From contig JAWXVF010000043.1 of assembly GCA_044425555.1 (NCBI GenBank), positions 1 to 18,083 on the forward strand: a stretch of DNA of 18,083 nucleotides. Direction: 5' to 3'. Source of the stretch: JAWXVE01 sp044425555. Lineage in GTDB: Bacteria > Bacillota > Clostridia > Lachnospirales > Lachnospiraceae. Under the pieces are notes generated by a model. The model searched no databases. It was not told the origin of the DNA and worked only from the letters and a program-made list of their open reading frames with translations. A program made the translations under genes and the position numbers. Below, one piece after another: positions 7,481 through 13,609 of this stretch (position 1 is its first letter; each line of letters begins with the position of its first letter).

Positions 7481-7516
7481 ATCAAGGCTACATTGAATAG
7501 TTTATTATTACATTAC

Positions 7517-7589
7517 TGCGCGACCAGGGGTTCGAACCCTGGACACCCTGATTAAGAGTCAGGTGCTCTGCCAGCTGAGCTAGTCGCGC
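7517..7589 (-). tRNA. tRNA-Lys (anticodon CTT)
   Basis: The 73-nt minus-strand cloverleaf has the acceptor stem GCGCGAC/GTCGCGC (7589-7583 with 7524-7518), anticodon CTT at 7556-7554 in the loop CTCTTAA, and the T-loop TTCGAAC. The discriminator is A (complement of T7517), and the next minus-strand bases are GTA, so CCA is not encoded. Confidence 0.95.
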
Positions 7590-7619
7590 ATAAAATGACA
7601 AAACATATATTTCATGTCA

Positions 7620-7648
7620 ATTATAGTATAGTTTATTATAATTTGCAA
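7620..7648 (-). promoter_or_regulatory. Promoter of tRNA-Lys(CTT)
   Basis: On the minus strand, TTGCAA (7648-7643), a 17-bp spacer and the perfect -10 TATAAT (7625-7620) lie about 30 bp ahead of the tRNA. The -35 is identical to that of the four-tRNA operon. Confidence 0.7.
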
Positions 7649-7700
7649 GCATTATTTTGCGAAATAAGAAAATTAAAATATATTTTCTTATAATGAATTC

Positions 7701-7729
7701 TTGTAAAATAGTAATAGAATCTATATAAT
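7701..7729 (+). promoter_or_regulatory. Promoter of tatD-rsmA
   Basis: TTGTAA (7701-7706), a 17-bp spacer and a consensus TATAAT (7724-7729) lie 40 bp ahead of tatD, back to back with the tRNA-Lys promoter. Confidence 0.65.
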
Positions 7730-7769
7730 AAAGTGTGGACATATATAAGAGAATGAAACGGAGAATAAT

Positions 7770-8540
7770 ATGATAATTGATAGTCATTCACATTATGATG
7801 ATGAAGCTTTTGATGAAGATCGAGAAACCTTATTAAGCAGTTTGGAAGAAAATGGAATTGAGTGTATTGTAAACATAGGTGCAAATGTAGCACGATCAAG
7901 ACTAAGTATAGAGTTAAGTGAGAAACATCAGAGGGTGTATGCAACGGTTGGAGTTCATCCGGATGATGTAGAGGAACTAAATGATGACAAATTTGAAGAA
8001 TTACGGAAACTTTCCTTGCATGAGAAGGTGGTGGCTATCGGAGAAATTGGTTTGGATTATAGTCGTGAAGAATTTAACAAGGACTTACAAAAGAAGTGGT
8101 TTTTAGCACAATTGGATCTTGCAAAAGAGAGGAATTTACCAGTAGTAATCCATTCAAGAGATGCAGCTAAAGATACACTTGACCTTTTAAAAGGTCAACA
8201 TGGAGAAGGGCAGAAAGGGATTATTCATTGTTACTCATATAGTGTAGAAATTGCCAGGGAATTTTTGAGTTTAGGCTATTACTTTGGTATTGGTGGTGTA
8301 GTGACCTTTAAGAATGCAGTTAAGCTAAAAGAGGCTGTAAGGGAAATTCCGCTTGAGCGTATTGTCTTAGAAACTGATTGTCCCTACTTAGCCCCAACAC
8401 CTTTTCGGGGGAAACGTAATGATTCTAAATTTTTAAATTATATAGTCGAGGAAATAGCTAATTTAAAAGGGATTAAACCAAAAGAAGTAATGCAAATAAC
8501 CACAGAAAATACAAAGTTAATCTATCAATTAAAAGAATAG
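7770..8540 (+). CDS. tatD: TatD-family metal-dependent DNase/hydrolase
   Basis: A 256-residue amidohydrolase-fold (TIM barrel) nuclease of the TatD/YcfH/YabD family. Family members are metal-dependent deoxyribonucleases with 3'-5' exonuclease activity. All expected metal ligands can be placed: H6 and H8 in DSHSH, E92 in GEIGLDY, H128 in IHSRDA, H153 in IIHCYS and D203 in ETDCPYLAP. Length is typical. RBS ACGGAGA (7758-7764) lies 5 nt before ATG. Its stop is 1 nt before the rsmA start. The pair tatD-ksgA is a conserved Firmicutes arrangement. The rnmV (RNase M5) gene found between them in Bacillus is absent here. Confidence 0.95.
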   Translation: MIIDSHSHYDDEAFDEDRETLLSSLEENGIECIVNIGANVARSRLSIELSEKHQRVYATVGVHPDDVEELNDDKFEELRKLSLHEKVVAIGEIGLDYSREEFNKDLQKKWFLAQLDLAKERNLPVVIHSRDAAKDTLDLLKGQHGEGQKGIIHCYSYSVEIAREFLSLGYYFGIGGVVTFKNAVKLKEAVREIPLERIVLETDCPYLAPTPFRGKRNDSKFLNYIVEEIANLKGIKPKEVMQITTENTKLIYQLKE

Positions 8541-8541
8541 T

Positions 8542-9414
8542 ATGGTGAATATGAGTAAATTATCAAATCCAATAAGCACAAAAGAAATTATAAAAAAATA
8601 CCAAATAAAATTACAAAAAAAATATGGACAAAATTTTTTAATAGATGCTAATGTACTTGAAAAAATCGTAGAATCTGCAGAATTAACAGCGAATGACTGT
8701 GTAATTGAAATTGGTCCAGGAATTGGGACGATGACACAATACTTAGCAGAACGTGCTAAAAAAGTGATTGTGGTAGAAATTGATCATACATTAATTCCTG
8801 TGTTAGAAGATACTTTATCTTTGTATGAGAATGTTGTAATAATTAATAAAGATATTCTGAAAGTAGATATTAATAGAATTGTTGAAGAATATAATGAAGG
8901 AAAGCCTATTAAAATAGTGGCTAATCTTCCGTATTACATTACTACTCCAATTATTATGGGATTGTTTGAAAGCAAAGTGCCTCTTTATAATATTACAATT
9001 ATGGTACAAAAAGAAGTGGCAGATCGTATGCAAGTAGGGCCAGGAACAAAAGATTATGGAGCTTTATCATTAGCAGTACAATATTATTCTGTTCCCAAAA
9101 TTATTACTTATGTACCATCAACTTGCTTTATACCAAGACCCAATGTAGATAGTGCGGTAATACAATTAGAACGATATAAGCAACCTCCTATTACGATTAG
9201 TAATGAAACATTATTGTTTCAATTGATTCGTGCATCATTTAATCAGAGACGCAAAACACTAGTCAATGGAATAGGGAATGCATCTTTTTTGCATATTTCA
9301 AAAGAAACAGTAGTAAAGGCATTGAAAGAAATGGGGCTTTCTTCGACGATACGAGGAGAAACACTTACCTTAGAACAGTTTGCTGAATTGACGAATCTGT
9401 TAGATACTATTTAA
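8542..9414 (+). CDS. rsmA (ksgA): 16S rRNA (adenine1518-N6/adenine1519-N6)-dimethyltransferase
   Basis: This 290-residue SAM-dependent enzyme dimethylates two adjacent adenines in the 3' hairpin of 16S rRNA during 30S maturation. Motifs are in the expected order: GQNFL (29-33), IEIGPGIGTMT (56-65, SAM motif I), VVEID (77-81), NKDILK (102-107), NLPYY (128-132, the catalytic motif of N6-adenine dimethylases) and FIPRPNVDSAV in the C-terminal third. The start is ambiguous: ATG 8542 has a weak AAAGAA upstream, and an ATG three codons later (8551) is possible. It is cotranscribed with tatD. No clear terminator follows it. Confidence 0.96.
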   Translation: MVNMSKLSNPISTKEIIKKYQIKLQKKYGQNFLIDANVLEKIVESAELTANDCVIEIGPGIGTMTQYLAERAKKVIVVEIDHTLIPVLEDTLSLYENVVIINKDILKVDINRIVEEYNEGKPIKIVANLPYYITTPIIMGLFESKVPLYNITIMVQKEVADRMQVGPGTKDYGALSLAVQYYSVPKIITYVPSTCFIPRPNVDSAVIQLERYKQPPITISNETLLFQLIRASFNQRRKTLVNGIGNASFLHISKETVVKALKEMGLSSTIRGETLTLEQFAELTNLLDTI

Positions 9415-9441
9415 AAATGTAACAATAATTTATAAATTCAC

Positions 9442-9471
9442 TTGACAAAAAGGGTTAGTCCGTGCTAACCT
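9442..9471 (+). promoter_or_regulatory. Promoter of the DUF3793-flavodoxin operon, overlapped by an operator
   Basis: A perfect -35 TTGACA (9442-9447) is followed at 18 bp by TAACCT (9466-9471), a poor -10 formed by the right arm of operator 2. A repressor on that operator would cover the spacer and -10. The weak -10 could instead indicate need for an activator, but a consensus -35 argues for repression. Confidence 0.55.
9453..9470. promoter_or_regulatory. Operator 2 (shared 18-bp inverted repeat)
   Basis: GGTTAG (9453-9458), centre TCCGTG and CTAACC (9465-9470). It fits the consensus GGTTAGT-N4-GCTAACC on the plus strand. It starts 5 bp after the -35 and covers the -10. Its centre lies 28 bp from that of operator 3. 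Confidence 0.65.
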
Positions 9472-9510
9472 AAATGCAATGGTTAGCAACTACTAACCAT
9501 TGCATTTAGG
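9469..9510. repeat. Perfect 18-bp-armed inverted repeat containing operator 3
   Basis: The left arm 9469-9486 (CCTAAATGCAATGGTTAG) and right arm 9493-9510 are perfect reverse complements, separated by CAACTA (9487-9492). The inner 6 bp of each arm form operator 3 (9481-9498), which fits GGTTAGT-N4-GCTAACC on the minus strand. No T-run follows, so it is not an intrinsic terminator for rsmA. The predicted transcription start (about 9478) lies inside the left arm, so only the inner half would be in the mRNA. It is more likely a DNA-level protein-binding site. Confidence 0.75.
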
Positions 9511-9551
9511 AAGATGATATTTAGACATCGGTAGAGAGGTGGGTTTATTTT

Positions 9552-10100
9552 ATGTCAACAGAAATGGTAGTTCGATTTTGCTCTCCCACATTAGCAGGTT
9601 TAAAAGTAGCTAATATGTTTTCTGTTCGTTGTAGGTGGAGAGATGAGATAATGGAGCATCTAGCATATTATAATAACTTGTTAAATGAAAAAGGATTATA
9701 TTTCAAATTACTAAAATATGAAAATGAAATCGCCTTGATTTACGTGTATCGTAAACAAAAATTAAAAGAAATATTACAACAAAAAGAAGTGATTAAGGTA
9801 TTGAAAAGCTATGGATATGATGAAATGGATATGAAAACTTGTCTTGAAAAATTAATGATACATCTAGAAAAAAAGGAGTTTCCCCATGAGATTGGAATAT
9901 TTCTAGGTTATCCTATAGCTGATGTAAAGGCATTTATTGAGCATAAAGGGGAAGGTCATAAATGTGTTGGATGTTGGAAGGTATATACGAACGAACAAGA
10001 GGCGAAAGCTACATTTTGTAAATTTGATAAATGTACTAAAATTTATTATGAAAAATTATTACAAGGGACAGAAATTACTCGACTCACTGTAGTCGTTTAA
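9552..10100 (+). CDS. DUF3793 family protein
   Basis: A 182-residue protein with no signal peptide or membrane helix, so probably cytosolic. It fits the DUF3793 family of anaerobic Firmicutes. The N terminus has a conserved Cys (C10, FCSPTLAGLKVANMF), the middle has LIYVYRKQKL, and the strongest block is FPHEIGIFLGYPIADVKAFI (about 110-129), then GCWKVY. Further Cys residues lie near 138, 141, 156 and 161, a possible metal or redox site. Biochemical function is unknown to me. RBS AGAGGTGG (9534-9541) lies about 10 nt before ATG. It lies 36 nt upstream of a flavodoxin in the same operon, behind an operator shared with feoAB. An iron-limitation role is inferred from that context. Confidence 0.88.
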   Translation: MSTEMVVRFCSPTLAGLKVANMFSVRCRWRDEIMEHLAYYNNLLNEKGLYFKLLKYENEIALIYVYRKQKLKEILQQKEVIKVLKSYGYDEMDMKTCLEKLMIHLEKKEFPHEIGIFLGYPIADVKAFIEHKGEGHKCVGCWKVYTNEQEAKATFCKFDKCTKIYYEKLLQGTEITRLTVVV

Positions 10101-10136
10101 TTAATAGAAAAAACAAGAAAAGAGAGGAATAACAAT

Positions 10137-10547
10137 ATGAGTAAAATAGCAGTAGTTTTTTGGAGTGGAACAGGTAATACTGAGCAAATGGCAAATCTTG
10201 TAGCAGAAGGAGCAAAAGGAAAAGGAGCGGAGGTTGAGTTATTGACGTCAGCTGAATTTACAAAAGATATGATTCCTAATTATACTGGTTTTGCATTTGG
10301 TTGCCCATCTATGGGTGCAGAAGTGTTAGAAGAAACAGAATTTCAACCTATGTGGGATGATGTTGGTGGTGCCTTAGGCGGTAAGAAAATTGTGTTATTT
10401 GGTTCTTACGGTTGGGGTGATGGAGAATGGATGAGAAATTGGGAAGAAGATACACCAACAGGAGTACTAGATACGTTTATCTGTGCGGGAACACCAGATG
10501 CGGATGCTGAAGCGTCATGTAAGGCATTAGGAGAAAGTTTAGTATAA
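10137..10547 (+). CDS. Short-chain clostridial-type flavodoxin
   Basis: A 136-residue FMN electron carrier, the size of Clostridium beijerinckii-type flavodoxins. The phosphate-binding loop is WSGTGNTEQM (9-18). The loop GCPSMGAEVLEE and the aromatic FMN-stacking segment GSYGWGDGEWMRNW are both present. It works in the cytoplasm and can replace ferredoxin in low-potential electron transfer when iron is scarce. RBS AGAGG lies 9 nt before ATG. It is the second gene of the operon after the DUF3793 gene, ending in a strong terminator. Control by the operator pair at 9453-9498 fits induction by iron limitation. Confidence 0.95.
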   Translation: MSKIAVVFWSGTGNTEQMANLVAEGAKGKGAEVELLTSAEFTKDMIPNYTGFAFGCPSMGAEVLEETEFQPMWDDVGGALGGKKIVLFGSYGWGDGEWMRNWEEDTPTGVLDTFICAGTPDADAEASCKALGESLV

Positions 10548-10573
10548 GAATTAAATGAAAATAAAGTAGTAAG

Positions 10574-10617
10574 AAATATCCTAGATAATCTAATAAGAGG
10601 TTATCTAGGATATTTTT
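10574..10617 (+). terminator. Terminator of the DUF3793-flavodoxin operon
   Basis: A 15-bp perfect stem AAATATCCTAGATAA (10574-10588) / TTATCTAGGATATTT (10601-10615) with a 12-nt loop runs into TTTTT (10613-10617). The A-rich left side would also let it act on the minus strand. Confidence 0.88.
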
Positions 10618-10710
10618 GTATGGCAATAGTCAAGTAATATCAGAAATATAAAAAATAATGGGAATAAATATAAATATTAGAAAAATATGGGCAAATTCCA
10701 AAAAGTATGT

Positions 10711-10733
10711 AATAATAGTAACGAACTATTGTT
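10711..10733. repeat. Short inverted repeat ahead of the MFS transporter gene
   Basis: AATAATAGT (10711-10719) pairs with ACTATTGTT (10725-10733) apart from one T-G pair, around the 5-nt centre AACGA. It lies 64 bp ahead of the start codon, near a tentative promoter (TTTACG, 16 bp, TAGAAT at 10755-10760), so it could be an operator. The rest of the intergenic region 10618-10796 shows nothing else recognisable. Confidence 0.35.
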
Positions 10734-10796
10734 TTACGATTAATGTATAGTGGTTAGAATTTTATAAATATATTCAGATTTGAGGAGAAGAAGTAA

Positions 10797-11960
10797 ATGA
10801 CACATATTTTATTAGCATTGATTTATTTAGCATTTATAAGTTTGGGATTACCTGATGCAGTATTAGGTTCGGCATGGCCGACTATTAGTCAAGAATTTAA
10901 TGCCCCATTAGCAAGTATGGGAATAATTAGTATCATTATTTCGGCAGGAACAATTCTATCTAGTCTACAAAGTGATCGTATGACTCAAAAATTAGGTACA
11001 GGTACAGTAACGATACTAAGCATATTTTTAACAGCAATAGCGCTACTTGGATTTGCAAGAAGCAATTCTGTATTAAGTATGTGTCTGTGGGCAATTCCGT
11101 ATGGGTTAGGTGCAGGGAGTGTAGATGCGGCTTTAAATAATTATGTAGCCATTCATTATGAGAGTAAACACATGAGTTGGTTACATTGTATGTGGGGACT
11201 TGGTGCAACAATGGGTCCTTATGTAATGGGAATGGCTTTAACAAGTGGATGGGGATTTCGTACAGCGTACTATGTTATTTTTGGATTACAGATACTATTG
11301 ACTACAGTATTATTGATTAACAAGTCAGCTTGGAGTTCTAAGAGTAAAGAGGATGAGGGGGGAGAAGAAAATCGCAAGGTATTGACCATAAAAGAAATCG
11401 TTAGAATTAAAGGAGTACCACAGATTATGTTCGCTTTTTTCTGCTTTTGTTCTATTGAACTAACGACAGGTATGTGGGCGAGTAGTTATTTTGTATTAGT
11501 GCATGGAGTTAATTTAGAATTGGCAGCCACCTATACAAGTTTATTTTATCTAGGGATTACAATAGGTAGAGCTATTAGTGGATTTATCACTATGAAATAT
11601 AATGATACCCAGATGATACGTGGAGGTGAATTGATTATGTGTATAGGTATGAGTATGGTTTTATTGTCATCGAACACAACATGGGCATTTGCAGGGCTAT
11701 TAATAATTGGATTAGGGAGTGCTCCTGTGTATCCATGTATCATTCATTCTACACCAGCTAACTTTGGAGTATCTAACTCTCAAGCGATTACGGGTGTACA
11801 AATGGCCAGTGCTTATACAGGTTCTCTATTAATGCCTTCACTATTTGGATTAATAGCAGAGTATATTAGCATTCATTTATATGCAATCTACTTATTGGGT
11901 TTATTGTTAGTTATGGCGTTGATGTATGAGTGGTTGTTACGGAAAGTAAAAAAAGAATAA
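10797..11960 (+). CDS. Major facilitator superfamily transporter
   Basis: A 387-residue polytopic membrane protein with about 12 hydrophobic helices in two halves, joined by a charged central loop rich in Lys and Glu (about 180-200, KSKEDEGGEENRK). The first helix carries GLPDAVLGSAWP, seen in FucP/MosC-like MFS proteins. The loop between helices 2 and 3 has SDRMTQKLG, a form of the MFS motif A (D60, R61). The substrate cannot be told from sequence; a sugar or small metabolite is plausible. RBS GAGGAG (10782-10787) lies 9 nt before ATG. Its last 50 bp overlap the 3' end of the opposite-strand membrane protein gene. It seems to be a single-gene unit. Confidence 0.88.
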   Translation: MTHILLALIYLAFISLGLPDAVLGSAWPTISQEFNAPLASMGIISIIISAGTILSSLQSDRMTQKLGTGTVTILSIFLTAIALLGFARSNSVLSMCLWAIPYGLGAGSVDAALNNYVAIHYESKHMSWLHCMWGLGATMGPYVMGMALTSGWGFRTAYYVIFGLQILLTTVLLINKSAWSSKSKEDEGGEENRKVLTIKEIVRIKGVPQIMFAFFCFCSIELTTGMWASSYFVLVHGVNLELAATYTSLFYLGITIGRAISGFITMKYNDTQMIRGGELIMCIGMSMVLLSSNTTWAFAGLLIIGLGSAPVYPCIIHSTPANFGVSNSQAITGVQMASAYTGSLLMPSLFGLIAEYISIHLYAIYLLGLLLVMALMYEWLLRKVKKE

Positions 11961-12540
11961 TGGATCCAAGGAACCAACTGCAGACAATGAAAATGCCACA
12001 ATACATAAAAAAATCTTGTGGAAGAATTAAAATAATGGGATCTTTAAGTGGATGAAAAATCCAATAATCATCAGGGAAAAATAATAGATGAAATGAGTAG
12101 AATGCTCGGTCGAAATCAATGGCAAACCAAATGCCTATAATAGAGGGTAATAAAATAGTACAAATGGAAGTAAAACGTAACATAGTTTTATGGAATAATG
12201 ACTTTCTAGTAAGTATGAGCAAGATAGAAGCTAGAAAACTTAGAAGATAGATGATTCGAAATAAAATGCGACATTGCTCAAAATGAATGGCACCTTGCTC
12301 GCTAAAAGTAAGTGCAGGTAAAGAAAAAGTCTTAGTAGAAAAGGGGTTCAAAAAATCCATAACACTTTGGTAGTGGTCTAAAATAAAAGTCTCTGTAAGA
12401 CCTGTAGATTCAAAAATATCTAAATGATTGAGAGAAAAAGTATATAAAAAGTCATTACTATGTAAAATCCCTAGGGAAATACCTGTCATAATAAGAATGA
12501 TTAAAATGGCGTAATATGTGGCTACTAACAATGTTTTCAT
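11911..12540 (-). CDS. TIGR01906 / DUF1461 family integral membrane protein
   Basis: A 209-residue protein with an N-terminal hydrophobic helix (about 5-26), a long extracytoplasmic-looking segment, and three further helices (about 92-110, 123-143 and 183-204). The segment FDRAFYSFHLLFFPDDYWIF...DPIILILPQDFF matches the family pattern F-x2-lHll-F-x3-W-x-f followed by a D-x-I-x3-P-x2-F stretch. Function is unknown for the family, which is widespread in Firmicutes. RBS AGAGGA lies 4 nt before ATG. Its stop lies inside the MFS coding region (50-bp convergent overlap). Confidence 0.85.
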   Translation of the reverse strand: MKTLLVATYYAILIILIMTGISLGILHSNDFLYTFSLNHLDIFESTGLTETFILDHYQSVMDFLNPFSTKTFSLPALTFSEQGAIHFEQCRILFRIIYLLSFLASILLILTRKSLFHKTMLRFTSICTILLPSIIGIWFAIDFDRAFYSFHLLFFPDDYWIFHPLKDPIILILPQDFFMYCGIFIVCSWFLGSIILFLLSVTTTHTSTP

Positions 12541-12580
12541 AAAATCCTCTTTTCTTAATGATAATACATATCTAATTACT

Positions 12581-12609
12581 AGTATAATGAGATTTTAAGT
12601 AGATTACAA
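12581..12609 (-). promoter_or_regulatory. Promoter of the TIGR01906 gene
   Basis: On the minus strand, TTGTAA (12609-12604), a 17-bp spacer and TATACT (12586-12581) lie 40 bp ahead of the start codon. Confidence 0.6.
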
Positions 12610-12621
12610 TACTTTCTTAGC

Positions 12622-12650
12622 TTTTCATTTTGAAAAAGGTGTGCTAGAAT
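12622..12650 (+). promoter_or_regulatory. Extended -10 promoter of the exonuclease gene
   Basis: A weak -35 TTTTCA (12622-12627), a 17-bp spacer and TAGAAT (12645-12650) with an upstream TG at 12642-12643 form an extended -10 element. It is divergent from the neighbouring promoter. Confidence 0.55.
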
Positions 12651-12675
12651 GAATCGGTAAGTAGTTAACCTATTT

Positions 12676-12680
12676 AGGAG
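12676..12680 (+). promoter_or_regulatory. RBS that decides the exonuclease start
   Basis: AGGAG lies 5 nt before ATG 12686. An upstream in-frame GTG at 12680 overlaps this RBS and is therefore unlikely to be the start. Confidence 0.65.
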
Positions 12681-12685
12681 TGAAT

Positions 12686-13609
12686 ATGAAAATCATTGTA
12701 TTTGATTTAGAGTGGAATCAAGCAGCGAATGGAAAGAAAGATACTGTTGAAGAAATACCGTTTGAGATTATTGAGATAGGTGCTGTTAAGTTAAATAATC
12801 GGAGGAAAATCATTAGTGAATATAACGAGGTGATTAAGCCCGTTATTTATAAAGAATTACATTTTATTATTAAAAAATTAATTCATCTTACCAAAGAAGA
12901 TATGGAAAAGGGGAAAACATTTCAAGAAGTCATTTCTTCTTATATGGATTGGTGTGGTAGAAATTATATTTTTGCAACATGGGGAACACTTGATTTAATA
13001 GAGCTACAGCGTAATATGAAATATTATCAGTGGCCATCAATATCCCATAAGCCATTTCCTTATTTAGATGTTCAAAAACTATTTAGTATTCAATACGAAG
13101 ATGGTGTTAAGCGCCGATCTCTTGAATATGTGGTGGATTTTTTGAAAATAGAAAAGGTAAAGCCGTTTCATAGAGCGTTAAGTGATGCCTATTATACAGC
13201 TAAAGTTTTAGAAAAAATTGACTATAGATTAATGAAGAAATATTTTTCCTATGATCTCTATGAAGTGCCAAAGAATAAAAAGGATCAGATTAAGCAAATC
13301 TATCCTACTTATTATAAATTTATCTCTATGGAATACGAAAATAAAACGATTGCGCTAGAAGATGAAGAGATAGTAAATAATGATTGCTACTTATGTCATA
13401 GAAGAACGAAAGAAGAGATTTCATGGTTTTCAACGAATGGTAAACATTATTACCATATTGCTGTGTGTGCTAAGCATGGTTATATAAAAAGTAAAATACG
13501 TATTAAAAAGACAAATAACAAGCGAATATTTATAGTAAAAACTATGAAAAAAGTATCTAATAAGGTGGTAGAAGAAATAAGAGAGCGAAATAATAAGGTG
13601 GAGTCTTAA
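12686..13609 (+). CDS. DEDDh 3'-5' exonuclease (KapD/ERI-1-like) with a C-terminal Cys/His region
   Basis: A 307-residue protein with an N-terminal DnaQ-fold exonuclease domain (about 1-180) that would act on RNA or DNA 3' ends with two metal ions. The catalytic set is complete: D7 and E9 in FDLEWNQ, D103 in ATWGTLDLIEL, and H162 and D167 in FHRALSDA. Similar domains occur in Bacillus KapD and in eukaryotic ERI-1/3'hExo. The C-terminal 110 residues include C234-x2-C237-H238 and, about 16-26 residues on, H254, H257, C261 and H264, a possible zinc site, then a very basic tail, suggesting nucleic-acid binding. The stop overlaps that of the convergent carboxypeptidase gene by 4 bp (TTAA). Confidence 0.88.
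   Translation: MKIIVFDLEWNQAANGKKDTVEEIPFEIIEIGAVKLNNRRKIISEYNEVIKPVIYKELHFIIKKLIHLTKEDMEKGKTFQEVISSYMDWCGRNYIFATWGTLDLIELQRNMKYYQWPSISHKPFPYLDVQKLFSIQYEDGVKRRSLEYVVDFLKIEKVKPFHRALSDAYYTAKVLEKIDYRLMKKYFSYDLYEVPKNKKDQIKQIYPTYYKFISMEYENKTIALEDEEIVNNDCYLCHRRTKEEISWFSTNGKHYYHIAVCAKHGYIKSKIRIKKTNNKRIFIVKTMKKVSNKVVEEIRERNNKVES

Noticed and set aside
7595..7619. TGACA/TGTCA inverted repeat in the tRNA-Lys(CTT) leader
   Set aside because: Only 5-bp arms, 14 bp apart in AT-rich DNA; easily due to chance.
7636..7944. Minus-strand open frame of about 100 codons overlapping the tatD start
   Set aside because: It lies across the tRNA-Lys and tatD promoters and the tatD 5' end, is low complexity (His, Leu and Tyr rich), and has no RBS or family resemblance.
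9469..9510. Intrinsic terminator for rsmA
   Set aside because: The hairpin is strong but has no following T-run, contains the shared operator, and overlaps the predicted transcription start of the next operon.
12656..12671. GGTAAG/TTAACC near the exonuclease promoter as a fourth copy of the operator
   Set aside because: The spacing is 3 bp rather than 6 and both halves deviate from GGTTAG/CTAACC, so it does not fit the consensus.
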